From Rachycentron canadum (taxonomy: Eukaryota > Chordata > Actinopteri > Carangiformes > Rachycentridae): DNA of 64,000 nucleotides. The first letter of the stretch is position 1, and each line of letters starts with the position of its first letter. The stretch spans positions 16,326,134 through 16,390,133 of the forward strand of contig CM076656.1 in NCBI GenBank assembly GCA_038496675.1. The letters are read 5' to 3'. A program made the translations under genes and the position numbers. Of this stretch, positions 35,001 through 44,400 are shown in pieces. Below the pieces are notes generated by a model. That model saw only the letters and a program-made list of their open reading frames with translations. It was not told where the DNA came from and did not search any database.

Positions 35001-37355
35001 TATAACATTATTGTTATTATTGATGTGATAATTTACTGCAGTTTAAAAAATCCTGCCCCATAGTACAATGAAGTGCTATGATTACCTTTTTATTTTATTG
35101 GTCCCAACAGCTACCTAAAAAGCTCAAACTGTAATTCATCATCTGGTTACAATAGTTGGTAAATTCCAAAGTGTGTTTGCCATTTTGCTTTTTTACTAAT
35201 CACAAGTTTTAGAATGGAAAAAATACCCTCACAGCCTGAATAGCTAACAACGGAAGTGGCTGAGAAAATGTCCACCACAAAGTAAATACTTTAAAATATA
35301 TTTGTAAAGTCAGATTTCCATGTTTTGTTTTGTTTTGTTTTTTTATTATTATTATTAAGCAGGTCTTGGAGCTGTTATTACTGTGAAGATATTAAAGCAT
35401 TCAGTCCAAAGAGAAACACACAGACTCTATTCAACAAGCCCAACCAGTCCCAAATTCCAACCTTGAAGGATTTTGTTCCTCTGTGTGTTTACTTGAAACC
35501 TGCTGTATTTCAGTTTGATCACTCAGAAAACAGTCAGCCAATCAGAACAACCGGAGCCTCTCTTCTGCCTCTCACCAAGTTGTTGTTGCTAGAGCCCCAG
35601 AGAAGCCTGAGAGAGGAAATTCAAAACTACATTGAGATGGTTTTTAGTACTTAAAGCCACAAATATGTTTTTTTTTTTTTGGATATCAACACTTTAAATA
35701 AAACAACCATGTAAAATATGGGTCCTTTTCAAGGTGGTTATGGCCATTTTCCAACATATACTCAACTTTTTGTGGGCAAGCCTTGTCCTCTGGTGTAATG
35801 TGTAGCTGAAAGAATGTAAAGAAGCTTATTTTAAGTAATTTAACTTCTAATAGGATAAAAACACATCGCACAGTATACTTTACTTTATTTACTAAACTGA
35901 GTTGAGAAGTTTAGAGCCCCCCAACAGCAAACTGTCAGACTATTAAGACCAAGCTTTGCTTTTTAGGTAGAGATGTATCAACTGTAGCGGTGTGCATCCA
36001 ATATGAACCCTCATTGTCTTTGGTTTTGTTATTATTTACATTTTAAAAATAAAAATCAGGAAGTGGCATTCGCCTCTGTGTAAACAATCTGTTATAGAAA
36101 ATATTATTTTTATTATTTACATTTTTACTTTTCTGTTCGCTGCTGATTTTGCATTTTGGTAAGTGAACAAAACTGCATGTCAGACTGAAGTGGTTGGGCT
36201 GAGATGATCGCGTGGGGGAAAAAAAAAAAGCTATGGGAGCCTGAATGAACTGCTTTCATAGTCACCACTTCTAAGAGGAATGTGCTCAAAAGATTTGGTC
36301 ACTCTTTCACTGGCCCTGCAATCTGAATACAGAGCAACCAACTATTTTCTTTCTACTTTCCGTTTTTTTTGTTTTGTTTTTTTTTAATAAACGTGTTTGA
36401 GCCAATGAAAGAGTCAAATGAGACACTAGTGTAATGGTTTGACATGAAATTGGACAGGATGACGTGAGAGGTTTCAGCGTTCTGTGTGCATGCCTTCTGC
36501 ATCTTGTACTTATGCATGATAAATGCCTCTCGAGACCAGTGTACCATTTACCATTTTTCTCATTTACCATTTGACCACAGAGAGACGCGATTCTTTGCTT
36601 TACCTTGTGAATACACGCTCTTGCTCTGGTATTAATACTTCCTCTATACATGCCAGGTTATGTGTTAGCTCTGCCAGTTTGAAATGTTTACTCTTGTTGT
36701 CTAAAGAGGGCCACTGCAGTGTTCCTTTGGTGTCCTTTGCTTGTTTGCATGAGCCTCTGTGATGCCAAGGCGTGACTCTGGAGAGTGTACAAAAATGTTC
36801 ATCAGTGGCATTTTTCAGATGTTACTGCAGATTGACTAAAGTAGCATACATTGCTCTATTAAATGACACTGAGCAATGTGGCTTTTGTAAGACACAAACA
36901 GTGACTGTGTGCTTCACAAATGATCTTTAAAGGATTTTATTGTATCCTTCATTGTCAAAAACATAACAGGTGGGCATGCTTCAGTTCATGTTCAGTTGGA
37001 TTTGATCATAACCTCATTGGACTCATGTTACCAAGGATGTTATGTTATAACATTTGCTGCCTTCATCTGTGGGGAGGGGGCATGTATTACTCACCCCTGT
37101 CACAAACATTTAACCTGATATCAACTGACTCTTGCATTTTCTTCCCCCTTCTTTTTTTGTTATTGCCCTCCTTTATCGACCATTTCTAGATGACGACTCA
37201 GGATCAGCTCCTCTGTAAGTACTGTCCGGTGATTAGTATCTTAAGAACCTTAGAACTCATGTTTGTTCCCTAATGATTTTTTTTTTTTTTTCAGGAAGAG
37301 CAATTCTACTGCAAACCATAAAGACAAGAATGTGAGGCAAAGGAATTCTAACTAA
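25956..37355 (+). CDS. BSG: Basigin (CD147), complete coding region, 390 aa long form / 273 aa short form
   Basis: Basigin is a plasma-membrane immunoglobulin-superfamily glycoprotein that escorts monocarboxylate transporters MCT1 and MCT4 to the surface. Its Ig0-containing form acts in photoreceptors. Exons are 25956-26019, 30702-31052 (optional), 32486-32654, 33461-33549, 34096-34232, 34427-34703, 37190-37214 and 37295-37355. They total 1173 nt, or 822 nt without the second exon, both in frame. Residues 1-20 are a signal peptide. Ig0 spans about 22-137 (C43, W55, C108); Ig1 and Ig2 follow, with LNCNL..KYECVF and VCMSH..YICSG cysteine pairs. The transmembrane helix (about 329-351) keeps the basigin hallmark glutamate, E340, within FLGIVAEV. 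The cytoplasmic tail is YEKRRKPDEV to KDKNVRQRNSN. Several NxS/T sequons are present. Neuroplastin and embigin are excluded by the transmembrane and tail match. Confidence 0.95.
29485..29523. repeat. Polypyrimidine tract: C-run then T-run
   Basis: Eleven C, a short CT linker and about 24 T form a 39-base strand-asymmetric tract. Confidence 0.92.
29590..29890 (+). repeat. Interspersed repeat of a type widespread in teleosts
   Basis: Phrases such as CTCAAGGATGAACTGATTAGA, GGTCAAGATCACTGATG, TTGATGACATTTTATATCC, TGTCAAGTCAACTTCACTGT and TTATTCAGCAATGTATCCC follow the order of a repeat I recall from many fish introns. No family name is assigned. It lies in BSG intron 1 and is non-coding. Confidence 0.55.
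30702..31052 (+). CDS. BSG: BSG exon 2: alternative Ig0 cassette (retina-type long isoform)
   Basis: The cassette is 351 nt (117 codons) with phase 1 at both ends, so skipping it keeps the frame. It encodes AGFIKSPLSQMKLINDSAEL through IKWIRSQANIIVIE, one complete Ig fold with DSGTYECRASNDPDRN, which matches the Ig0 domain of long basigin. The acceptor, GTGGCTCAG, has a broken pyrimidine tract (GACGGTAAACG lies just before it), consistent with regulated inclusion. The donor is GTGAGT. Confidence 0.9.
31053..32485 (+). other. BSG intron 2
   Basis: This 1.4-kb intron follows the Ig0 cassette. A pyrimidine-rich stretch lies near 31885-31910. No coding content was seen. Confidence 0.8.
32486..32654 (+). 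CDS. BSG: BSG exon 3: Ig1, first part
   Basis: The exon is 169 nt and encodes PTIIAEPSEVTNQTSAILN through SSPFTELR. Its first codon reads Thr when joined to the Ig0 exon and Ala when joined to exon 1. The donor is GTAAGT. Confidence 0.9.
32655..33460 (+). other. BSG intron 3
   Basis: This 0.8-kb intron includes a GC-richer block at about 33040-33210 that stands out from its AT-rich surroundings. A long open frame across it (32903-33460) has no recognisable protein and is not called. Confidence 0.75.
33461..33549 (+). CDS. BSG: BSG exon 4: Ig1, second part
   Basis: The exon is 89 nt and encodes LDKITYTSAGKYECVFLTEP and EVKQTIEVK. The acceptor is TTGCATAG and the donor GTAAGT. Confidence 0.92.
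33550..34095 (+). other. BSG intron 4
   Basis: This is 0.55 kb of AT-rich intron with nothing recognised. Confidence 0.8.
34096..34232 (+). CDS. BSG: BSG exon 5: Ig2, first part
   Basis: The exon encodes LPHVYTYKHSEHGNENDKGV through NWYKEDDGAQM, with the first Ig2 cysteine in LVCMSHG. The donor is GTATGT. Confidence 0.92.
34427..34703 (+). CDS. BSG: BSG exon 6: end of Ig2, transmembrane helix, start of tail
   Basis: The exon is 277 nt and encodes the second Ig2 cysteine (GDYICSGTNELG), the membrane helix LAALWPFLGIVAEVIILVTI and YEKRRKPDEVND. The glutamate inside the helix is the residue basigins conserve. The donor is GTATGT. Confidence 0.95.
34704..37189 (+). other. BSG intron 6
   Basis: This is 2.5 kb of AT-rich intron with several homopolymer runs. 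No coding content was recognised. Confidence 0.8.
37190..37214 (+). CDS. BSG: BSG exon 7: 25-nt micro-exon in the tail
   Basis: The acceptor is TTTCTAG and the donor GTAAGT. The exon encodes DDSGSAPL, which matches the DDDDAGSAPLK segment of the mammalian tail. Confidence 0.88.
37295..37355 (+). CDS. BSG: BSG exon 8: C-terminus and stop
   Basis: The exon encodes KSNSTANHKDKNVRQRNSN and ends in TAA at 37353-37355. The exon continues to a GTGAGT donor after 37367. Confidence 0.92.
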
Positions 37356-38645
37356 AAGCTGAAGGAGGTGAGTAGGTAGAATAGATAATACATATGATCA
37401 AATTCCATATTTATAAATTCTGCATGTAAAAATAAGACAGTTTTTGACAAAGGTATAGATATTGTACTTAACTCATGCCCACTTTTTTTTTCCTTCCTAG
37501 ATGGGACGGGCAGGTGGCAGCCCAGGGTTCAGCTGTTGTGGCACATTATACTGTGCACCCTGCAATTTTAACTACCATTTTGTGCTTGGGTGTTAATGTT
37601 TTAAGAAACTGAATGATTTCCTCCTTGTTTTTTGTTTGTTTTTTTTGTTTTTTTTTCTTTCCTTCTTTATTCTTCTCCACATTGTGCAGCCAGAGAAAAT
37701 AGTGTGAAATAAATGTCTGCTTGAGGCCCTGGGTCAAATATTGCATGAGTTTAAATGCTATTCTAGCAAAGTGTGTTCATTGTAAAATCATTAGAACGTC
37801 CACGTGAGGAATGCTTAGTTTGTGGTTAAATTATGTTTATGCCGATGCTTCTTGCACCAACCTCACAGTCGTCAGTCTTTGCTTTTTATATTCTCCATTT
37901 TGGAATGGTGACTTGTCAGGCAGCACAAGGTCTGTTTAGAGGATGCATCGCTGCCATTCTTAAAGCAACGACTAGAGTGTGTTTGAATTCATGTGTTTTG
38001 ATCTCTCCCTCCACCACCGCAAACCTCCCTTAGCAGAGTTTTAAACTTTGCCTTAACAAGCACCATTTCTCTTGTCTTTTTGCATTTTGTTACCCGTTAC
38101 AATCTTTAAATGTGACAGTTAAAATTAAATGCAGAAATGACTAAGATTCAATGTTTGCTAGGTTTTGTTGCCATAAGAAATTACAGTTTTAGGTTGGTAA
38201 CGCTTTTGTCCTTTTTTTTTTTTTTTTTTTTTTTAAAGCATATGTCACAACCAGAGTTAAAAAAAAAAAAAAAAAAAACCTATTGAGGACCAAGTGCAAG
38301 AGATGTAACTTGTGTTGCGTCTGTTGAATGCAGCGTAGATACTACACACTCGTGTATAAAACTACAGATAAACATTAAGATGTTTTTTTTTTTTTCCTCT
38401 TTCCCTTGATATGAGGAAAAAACATTTTCTGTGATTGTTGGACTGATCCCTTCACTGTGTAGACAATTCAGAAGCCATATGTTCCATTTAACCTGAGTAG
38501 TGTTGTGATTGGATGTTACCATTTCAGAATTACACCTATAAAAAGATCTAGCCAGATTTGTGTAAATTGTTGTACCTTCCAAGTACATGGAACACCATCT
38601 GCTGTACAACTCGCACAAACTGAATAAAGATATTGGATTTTACAT
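37356..38645 (+). other. BSG: BSG 3' untranslated region with an intron at 37368-37500
   Basis: After the stop, a GTGAGT donor at 37368 pairs with a TTCCTAG acceptor ending at 37500, so the last exon is wholly untranslated. The stop-to-junction distance is 12 nt, too short to trigger nonsense-mediated decay. AATAAA at 37708-37713 and 38623-38628 are candidate polyadenylation signals. A T23/A20 inverted pair lies between them. Confidence 0.7.
38212..38278. repeat. Poly-T / poly-A inverted repeat
   Basis: T23 at 38212-38234 and A20 at 38259-38278 are separated by 24 bases, so a transcript could fold into a long A:U stem. Confidence 0.93.
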
Positions 38646-40480
38646 GTTTTACATGTTTATTTGCTTAACTCAAATGGGTTAGCATGGGCAGATATTGCAT
38701 GTTAGGCAAAAAAAAAAAAAGTTGGAATGGAGAATGAAAAGAAATTAATGTTGATGACTTTGCAAGCCTGATGTCCAAGGAATAGTAGCAAGGCATTAGC
38801 AAGCAGTCATTCTCAAAAGAAAGTAAGGGTGTGTTCACTGCTTCCTGTTTTTCAAGTCTTGTCTTAAAACAGGTTACCGAGCTTTTACTCACTCACTCAT
38901 TCCTTTTGTTCTGTCAATGCTGACCATTTCAAAGTTGCCTTTTCTAGCCTGACGCTAACATGGAGTTTATCTGTATGTGTCACATGAAATCAAGTGCTTA
39001 TCTTCTTTTTCTATTTAGTACAACTTTGACTCTTTACATTTTCCCAGACAATGTTCCCTTGTTGAGCTCTGGTAAAAGGGAGGGAACACAAAGCGGTAAT
39101 TTCGTACCATAAAGACAAACTTTAGAAGATATCCACTTGATTGAATGAACTCGATCTGTTGTAGCCTCAGATAAACTTGTTAAGTAGTAGTGTTTTTACA
39201 CAGAATAAGAGCCGTGGACGTCGTAGCCTATTATTTCCATTGGAAGGGCATTACAAGACAGTGAACTGAAGAAATATTTACAGTAAGTAAAAACCAGTGT
39301 GTATATGGGCATCTTACTGCTGTCTCAAAATAGACTTTGGGGTGGGGGGATGTGACTCTCTCCTTTAAACATACAAAACCACTCTCTCACTGGAAGCTTT
39401 ATTTTTTTTATAGACCAAGAACTATTGCAGCTACTCTTTGGGCTTAAACACTACAGCCCTACACAGAAAACCGTGTCTAATCTCTAGTTGACTTCTAATG
39501 TTCTACTGAAGCCATGCTTTCCTTCAGTATTTATTTCAAAGAAAGCTTGGTCTTTGTCTCAATCCTTGTCAGTAGAATGTGTCTCATTAGCTCAGTGTGG
39601 GATTTATCATGGATTTAAAAATGTAATTATGTATATTATATATATATATATATATATATAAATGTATTTATTTTTTTCTCCCCACAGAGTAACTCTCACA
39701 ACCAGTGTTGACAAACGGCCTTTAAACATCCATCAGGACTTTGTGATGTCACAGCTTTCCCAGGAGTGTGAAAGTGTGAGATATGGGGCCTTTAAGTACA
39801 ATAAGCGAAAAAAGAAAAAAAAAAAAAGTGTGGTCAGGACCGTGAATGCATCATCCAGGATTGTTGGTGCCGCAGGAGCGACGCCCCGTGTACTTGCGCG
39901 GGTTGTGTGGTTGCACATGTAGCTTGAGGCTGCAGTCTGTGGCTTTTTTCACAAGATGGAGCCGTTGAACCAAGAGAGGGAGCTCAGACCATCTGAGCAA
40001 ACGGCAACAACCTAATGAAGAGCAACAGGCAGACGCTGTTGATCCGGGCTCCCCAATAAAAATAAATCCCTCATATAGCATTTACTCACTTACTGGCTGG
40101 TGGGCCCTTTAGATCCTGTTGCCTGACACCATCAGGCCGCCAAACCATGAACTTGGTTTCCTTGTGACCTTCATTTGACGCCTGGGTCCTGATGTTTCCT
40201 GTTTCTATCCGGTAATTTTATGAATAATAGTTGTTTATTTATGAGCCAATTAGAGAGAGAGTCCTCCTCCTATTTACACTGTGAAGCTGAGCGTGTCCAG
40301 GCTTCACACTATTGCTTTCTTTCGTTCACATATTTTCTTCAACATAGGCTGTGAATGGTTGTAACCCAAGGGTAATGCTCATCTCTCTCTCACACACACT
40401 CACAGTCACACACACATACAAACACGCAATAACAGAGGGCAGGTTGCAGCCATAGCAACGCCGCTTGTGCGCTGTTATCC
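38646..40480. other. BSG-HCN2 intergenic spacer
   Basis: This 1.8-kb stretch has a (TA)n microsatellite at 39633-39660 and CA-rich sequence at about 40390-40425. No gene was recognised. Confidence 0.65.
39633..39660. repeat. (TA)n microsatellite
   Basis: Alternating TA of about 28 bases lies between BSG and the HCN gene. Confidence 0.93.
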
Positions 40481-40493
40481 TAAAGTGTTGTGA

Positions 40494-40523
40494 ATGGAAA
40501 TCAGAGGACTGTTGCTGCTTTGA
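40494..40523 (+). promoter_or_regulatory. Upstream ORF in the probable HCN2 leader
   Basis: The ATG at 40494 opens a nine-codon frame (MEIRGLLLL) closed by TGA, 149 bases before the HCN ATG and in another frame. If the leader starts upstream of it, it could dampen translation. The transcription start is unknown. Confidence 0.35.
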
Positions 40524-40672
40524 ACTCCACAGTCCTTCCTCCTCTTCCTCCTCCTCCTCCTTCGCCGCCGCCGCCGCCCAGTCTCCCCGGGTTCAAGGTG
40601 CAGGAGAGTCTCCCTGCATTGCCTGTCTGTCTGTCTGTCTCTCTGTCCGTTCTTCTTTGTCTGCTGTCTGTG

Positions 40673-41484
40673 ATGGACGAGGCGGAGGATGGCGAGGAGG
40701 AGCCCAAATTCCAACAGCCTCGACCGCCTCAAGTAGCCAACTTGACCGGATGCGATGGGACCAAGATGAAGAAATTTACGCCAGGAGGCGGAGCCGCGTC
40801 CGCTGCGCGTAAAAAGTCCAACAACAATGAGCTCTGGTTCTTCCAAGAAGAGGACTCCGCACCTCTGTGTGCCAGTGGCAGCGCAGCTTCCGCTCTGTTG
40901 CGCCACAGGGATGCTGCTGGAGCTCGAGGCGGCTCAGTGTCGGACCACAGGAGTGGACGGGACACAGCCTCAGAGCTAGGCGCGATAGGAGAGGGAGCCA
41001 TCGGCATGATATGCAACAAAAACGGAGATTGTAGAAGGGACCCGACCAGTTCAGGGAGTCTTTCCTCTCTCATCTCAAGGCAGGCAGATGGAGTAGTGGC
41101 CCCAGCAGAAGACGGGAAGGGGCAGTCTGCGAGCATGGACGGCTCTGTCACTTCGCCGGGGTCCCTGACAGCGGCAGGGATGGAGAAAAAGGACTCCAGA
41201 GTTTCCTTTTCCAACGCCCCAGCTAGTAAAGGACAGACTCCGAGTCAACAATCGAGAAATTCTGTCACATTCACTAAAGCTGAGGATGGCTCTCAGATAG
41301 TGCCGGATGATGGAGACTCCAGGGGGAATCAGACGTACATGCAGCGGCAGTTTAGTTCCATGCTTCAGCCCGGAGTTAACAAGTTCTCCCTGCGCATGTT
41401 TGGCAGCCAGAAGGCAGTGGAAAAAGAGCAGGAGCGCGTAAAGTCAGCGGGTAATTGGATTATCCACCCATACAGCGACTTCAG
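40673..41484 (+). CDS. HCN2: HCN2 exon 1: N-terminus and HCN domain
   Basis: The exon is 812 nt and encodes MDEAEDGEEEPKFQQPRPPQ through HPYSDF. The context GTGATGG has G at -3 and +4. The low-complexity N-terminal 219 residues are poorly conserved among HCN channels. The donor is GTATGG. Confidence 0.88.
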
Positions 41485-44400
41485 GTATGGGTCCAATTGA
41501 GTTAGGTTCATTAACAGTGCATCTTCTTAGACTGAGAATAGGTCTGCATGGACGATAAAGAGCTTATGGTGTCTGATTGAATCTATGGATGTAGTGGGAA
41601 CTCACACACAGCCCTTCTCCACATCAAACAATCGTATATGAGGAAATAAAGTCTAAAACAGACTTGGGAGATATATAAATAAACATTTTCCATTAAATAG
41701 ACATAAAGTAGAAATAGACAGCGGATTATAATTGTTAACAGCCAACGCCCCACCCCAAAAGGGTAATGAAAATAAAGAAATACATAAATAATTAAAAGTA
41801 TGCGCCTAAACTAATCTTAAGTAGTTGTTGCAACATAAGATAAAAGTGTCCTAAATTGAGCACATACTTATGATGCGCAGAAGCGACCCATCTCAGCAAG
41901 ATAAAGTGTGATATTCCACATTTTAAGAAGCCAATAAATACAAGTTTGTCTGTTGTTTTTTTTCTTCTCACAAAAAATACCCTTTCAAAGTTGAGGCTCA
42001 CAACCCGGGTCCTCGGACAAACCATACAGTGGCAAAAATCTGGGGTAACTGCGGTTTGAAATTACTAACAGGCAAGTGTCCACCAAAAAAAAACGACTTT
42101 GGTCTTGAAGATGAACCTGACGCGAAGTTGGAAAACTTGAGTCTCAGAGCGACTGCGTCTGAGAATGTGTTTCAGCACCGAGGACAGCTCCTCCAATTAG
42201 TGCCGGTGTAAAACGGGACTGATCTGAGGACGAACCCCCAACTATTTGTCGTGTGACTCGAATTCAATGTTAAAAAAAAGAATATCAATTGCTTATTTTA
42301 ATGCACCGCAATTAAAGCTTAACAATAGAACATTTGTGACTCAGCACTGCACCTCGTCACCTCTCTTTGCTTTGCAGTCTCCACATTTCTTCCATTCTTC
42401 CATTTCTGCTAGTAACTCTACTTTCTCCAGTATTTGAGGTCTATAAAATGTCAGTAAAAAAAATCACATTTTCCATTGTTACAGTTTCCCCATGCTCTAT
42501 TTTGTCTGACCAACAGTTTAAAACCTAAATATATTTGCCATTTTTACTTGACAAGCTGATTAACAATTATTAAACTAGCCGCTGATTGATTTTGTTAATC
42601 AACTAATCAATTAATTGGCTGATCTGCCAGTCATATAAATCTGGTCAGTTGTGTGTCATGATTGGCTATTGAACAAAGCCTGTTTTTAGACAAATATATC
42701 TCAGAGTAACTTCACGCTGGTTATGGGTTAATGAGTGCTCAGATGTGCTCAGGTCTCTGTATCTGTTGTTCTTTGATTTGAAAGGAAAATAATGACACCC
42801 AGCTTGTCTTTCCTGCAATATTCTTTTGTCTCCGATTGTCCTTGGTTTGACCTTGTCCTTAGTCAGATGATACAGGTTATCTCACCAGGAGTAGCTACAG
42901 TGCACTTGGTTTAAAAAGAAAAAAAGCAGGCATTTCATAAGTGATCATCCATTTCTCACTGAGGTGGTGCTGTTCTCTGAGTGTTTGTGTGTGTGAGTAC
43001 ACTGCTTAATGACACAGAGAAAGCTTATAATATTATTTGTCATAAATGAAGTACAATTTGCATTTTTGCTGGCTCATGATATGTAAAGCAAATAGAAATA
43101 CTATTAGACTTGGTTCACACACACTGAAACTAGCTCACATTGTGCACTTCACTGTCTAACTACCATGTATTTCTCCCCACTGCTTTACCCTGCCAGGTTC
43201 TATTGGGACTTCACCATGCTCATGTTCATGGTGGGCAACCTGATCATCATCCCCGTGGGCATCACCTTCTTTAAGGACGAGACCACCACACCCTGGATCA
43301 TCTTCAATGTTGTCTCTGACACGTTCTTCCTAATAGACCTGGTACTCAACTTCAGGACGGGCATTGTGTTTGAGGACAACACAGAGATCATCCTTGATCC
43401 CAAGAAGATTAAGAAGAAGTACCTGAAGAGCTGGTTTGTGGTGGACTTTGTCTCTTCCATACCTGTGGATTATATCTTCCTCATCGTCGAGAAAGGAATT
43501 GACTCGGAGGTGTACAAGACGGCCCGGGCACTCCGCATTGTCCGGTTCACTAAGATCCTCAGTCTGCTGCGCCTGCTGAGGTTGTCCAGACTCATCCGTT
43601 ACATCCACCAGTGGGAGGAGGTAAGCTGACATTTAACATTTATTACAAGGCAAGAAGAAGGGTGTGGGGTTTACTTTGACCAATAAAGGAAATATTATCT
43701 TAATTGATTACAGGTAGATTAGGTATAAAATAAGCATGTGGGAACACATGGGGGGAACACTGGGGTCTCTCTGGGTGTTCCAGCTTGCACTTAGGCATGA
43801 GTGTGAGCATGAGTGGTTGTTTGTATCTGTATGTCTTGATATGTCGGCCCAGCGATAAACTGTCGACCCCGCCCTCACAATGTCAACTAGGATTTGCTCT
43901 AGCCCTCATCCCTGCAACCCTGCATGGGTAAGCAGTGTAGATAATGGATGGATAGACAATACACAGGTGAAGCACACAGCTTAAGGTCAAGGGACACCTA
44001 TGTTTTAGGTCATGTGTATTTGTGAAGCAGTAGTTGTCACACTAATATGAGCCATCTGTACAATTATCCATATTTGTAACCTGACCAATATGGGGTAATA
44101 TATTGGCCAATATGTCTTTATGACACAAACACAGAATATAAACAGACAATTTTGGTTGATTCTCTGTCAAATTTTATTTTTCTATGTTAAATGTTATATA
44201 TATTTAATTGTTGAACAATTATTATCAAACAACTATTTACTAACTGTCAATGTGTTGTGGTACCATAACCATAATAACCATCAACAGAATTATACAGAAA
44301 CTATTTTGAATTGAGGGCCAATAATATACAAAAAATAAAAAAAAAATTAAAAAATCACTGTTTAAAACATCTATGTAGAGAAATTTATATTAGCATTTTT

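Noticed and set aside
39662..39922. 86-codon open frame between BSG and HCN2 with a Lys run
   Set aside because: The Lys stretch comes from an A-run; there is no start context, partner exon or known motif.
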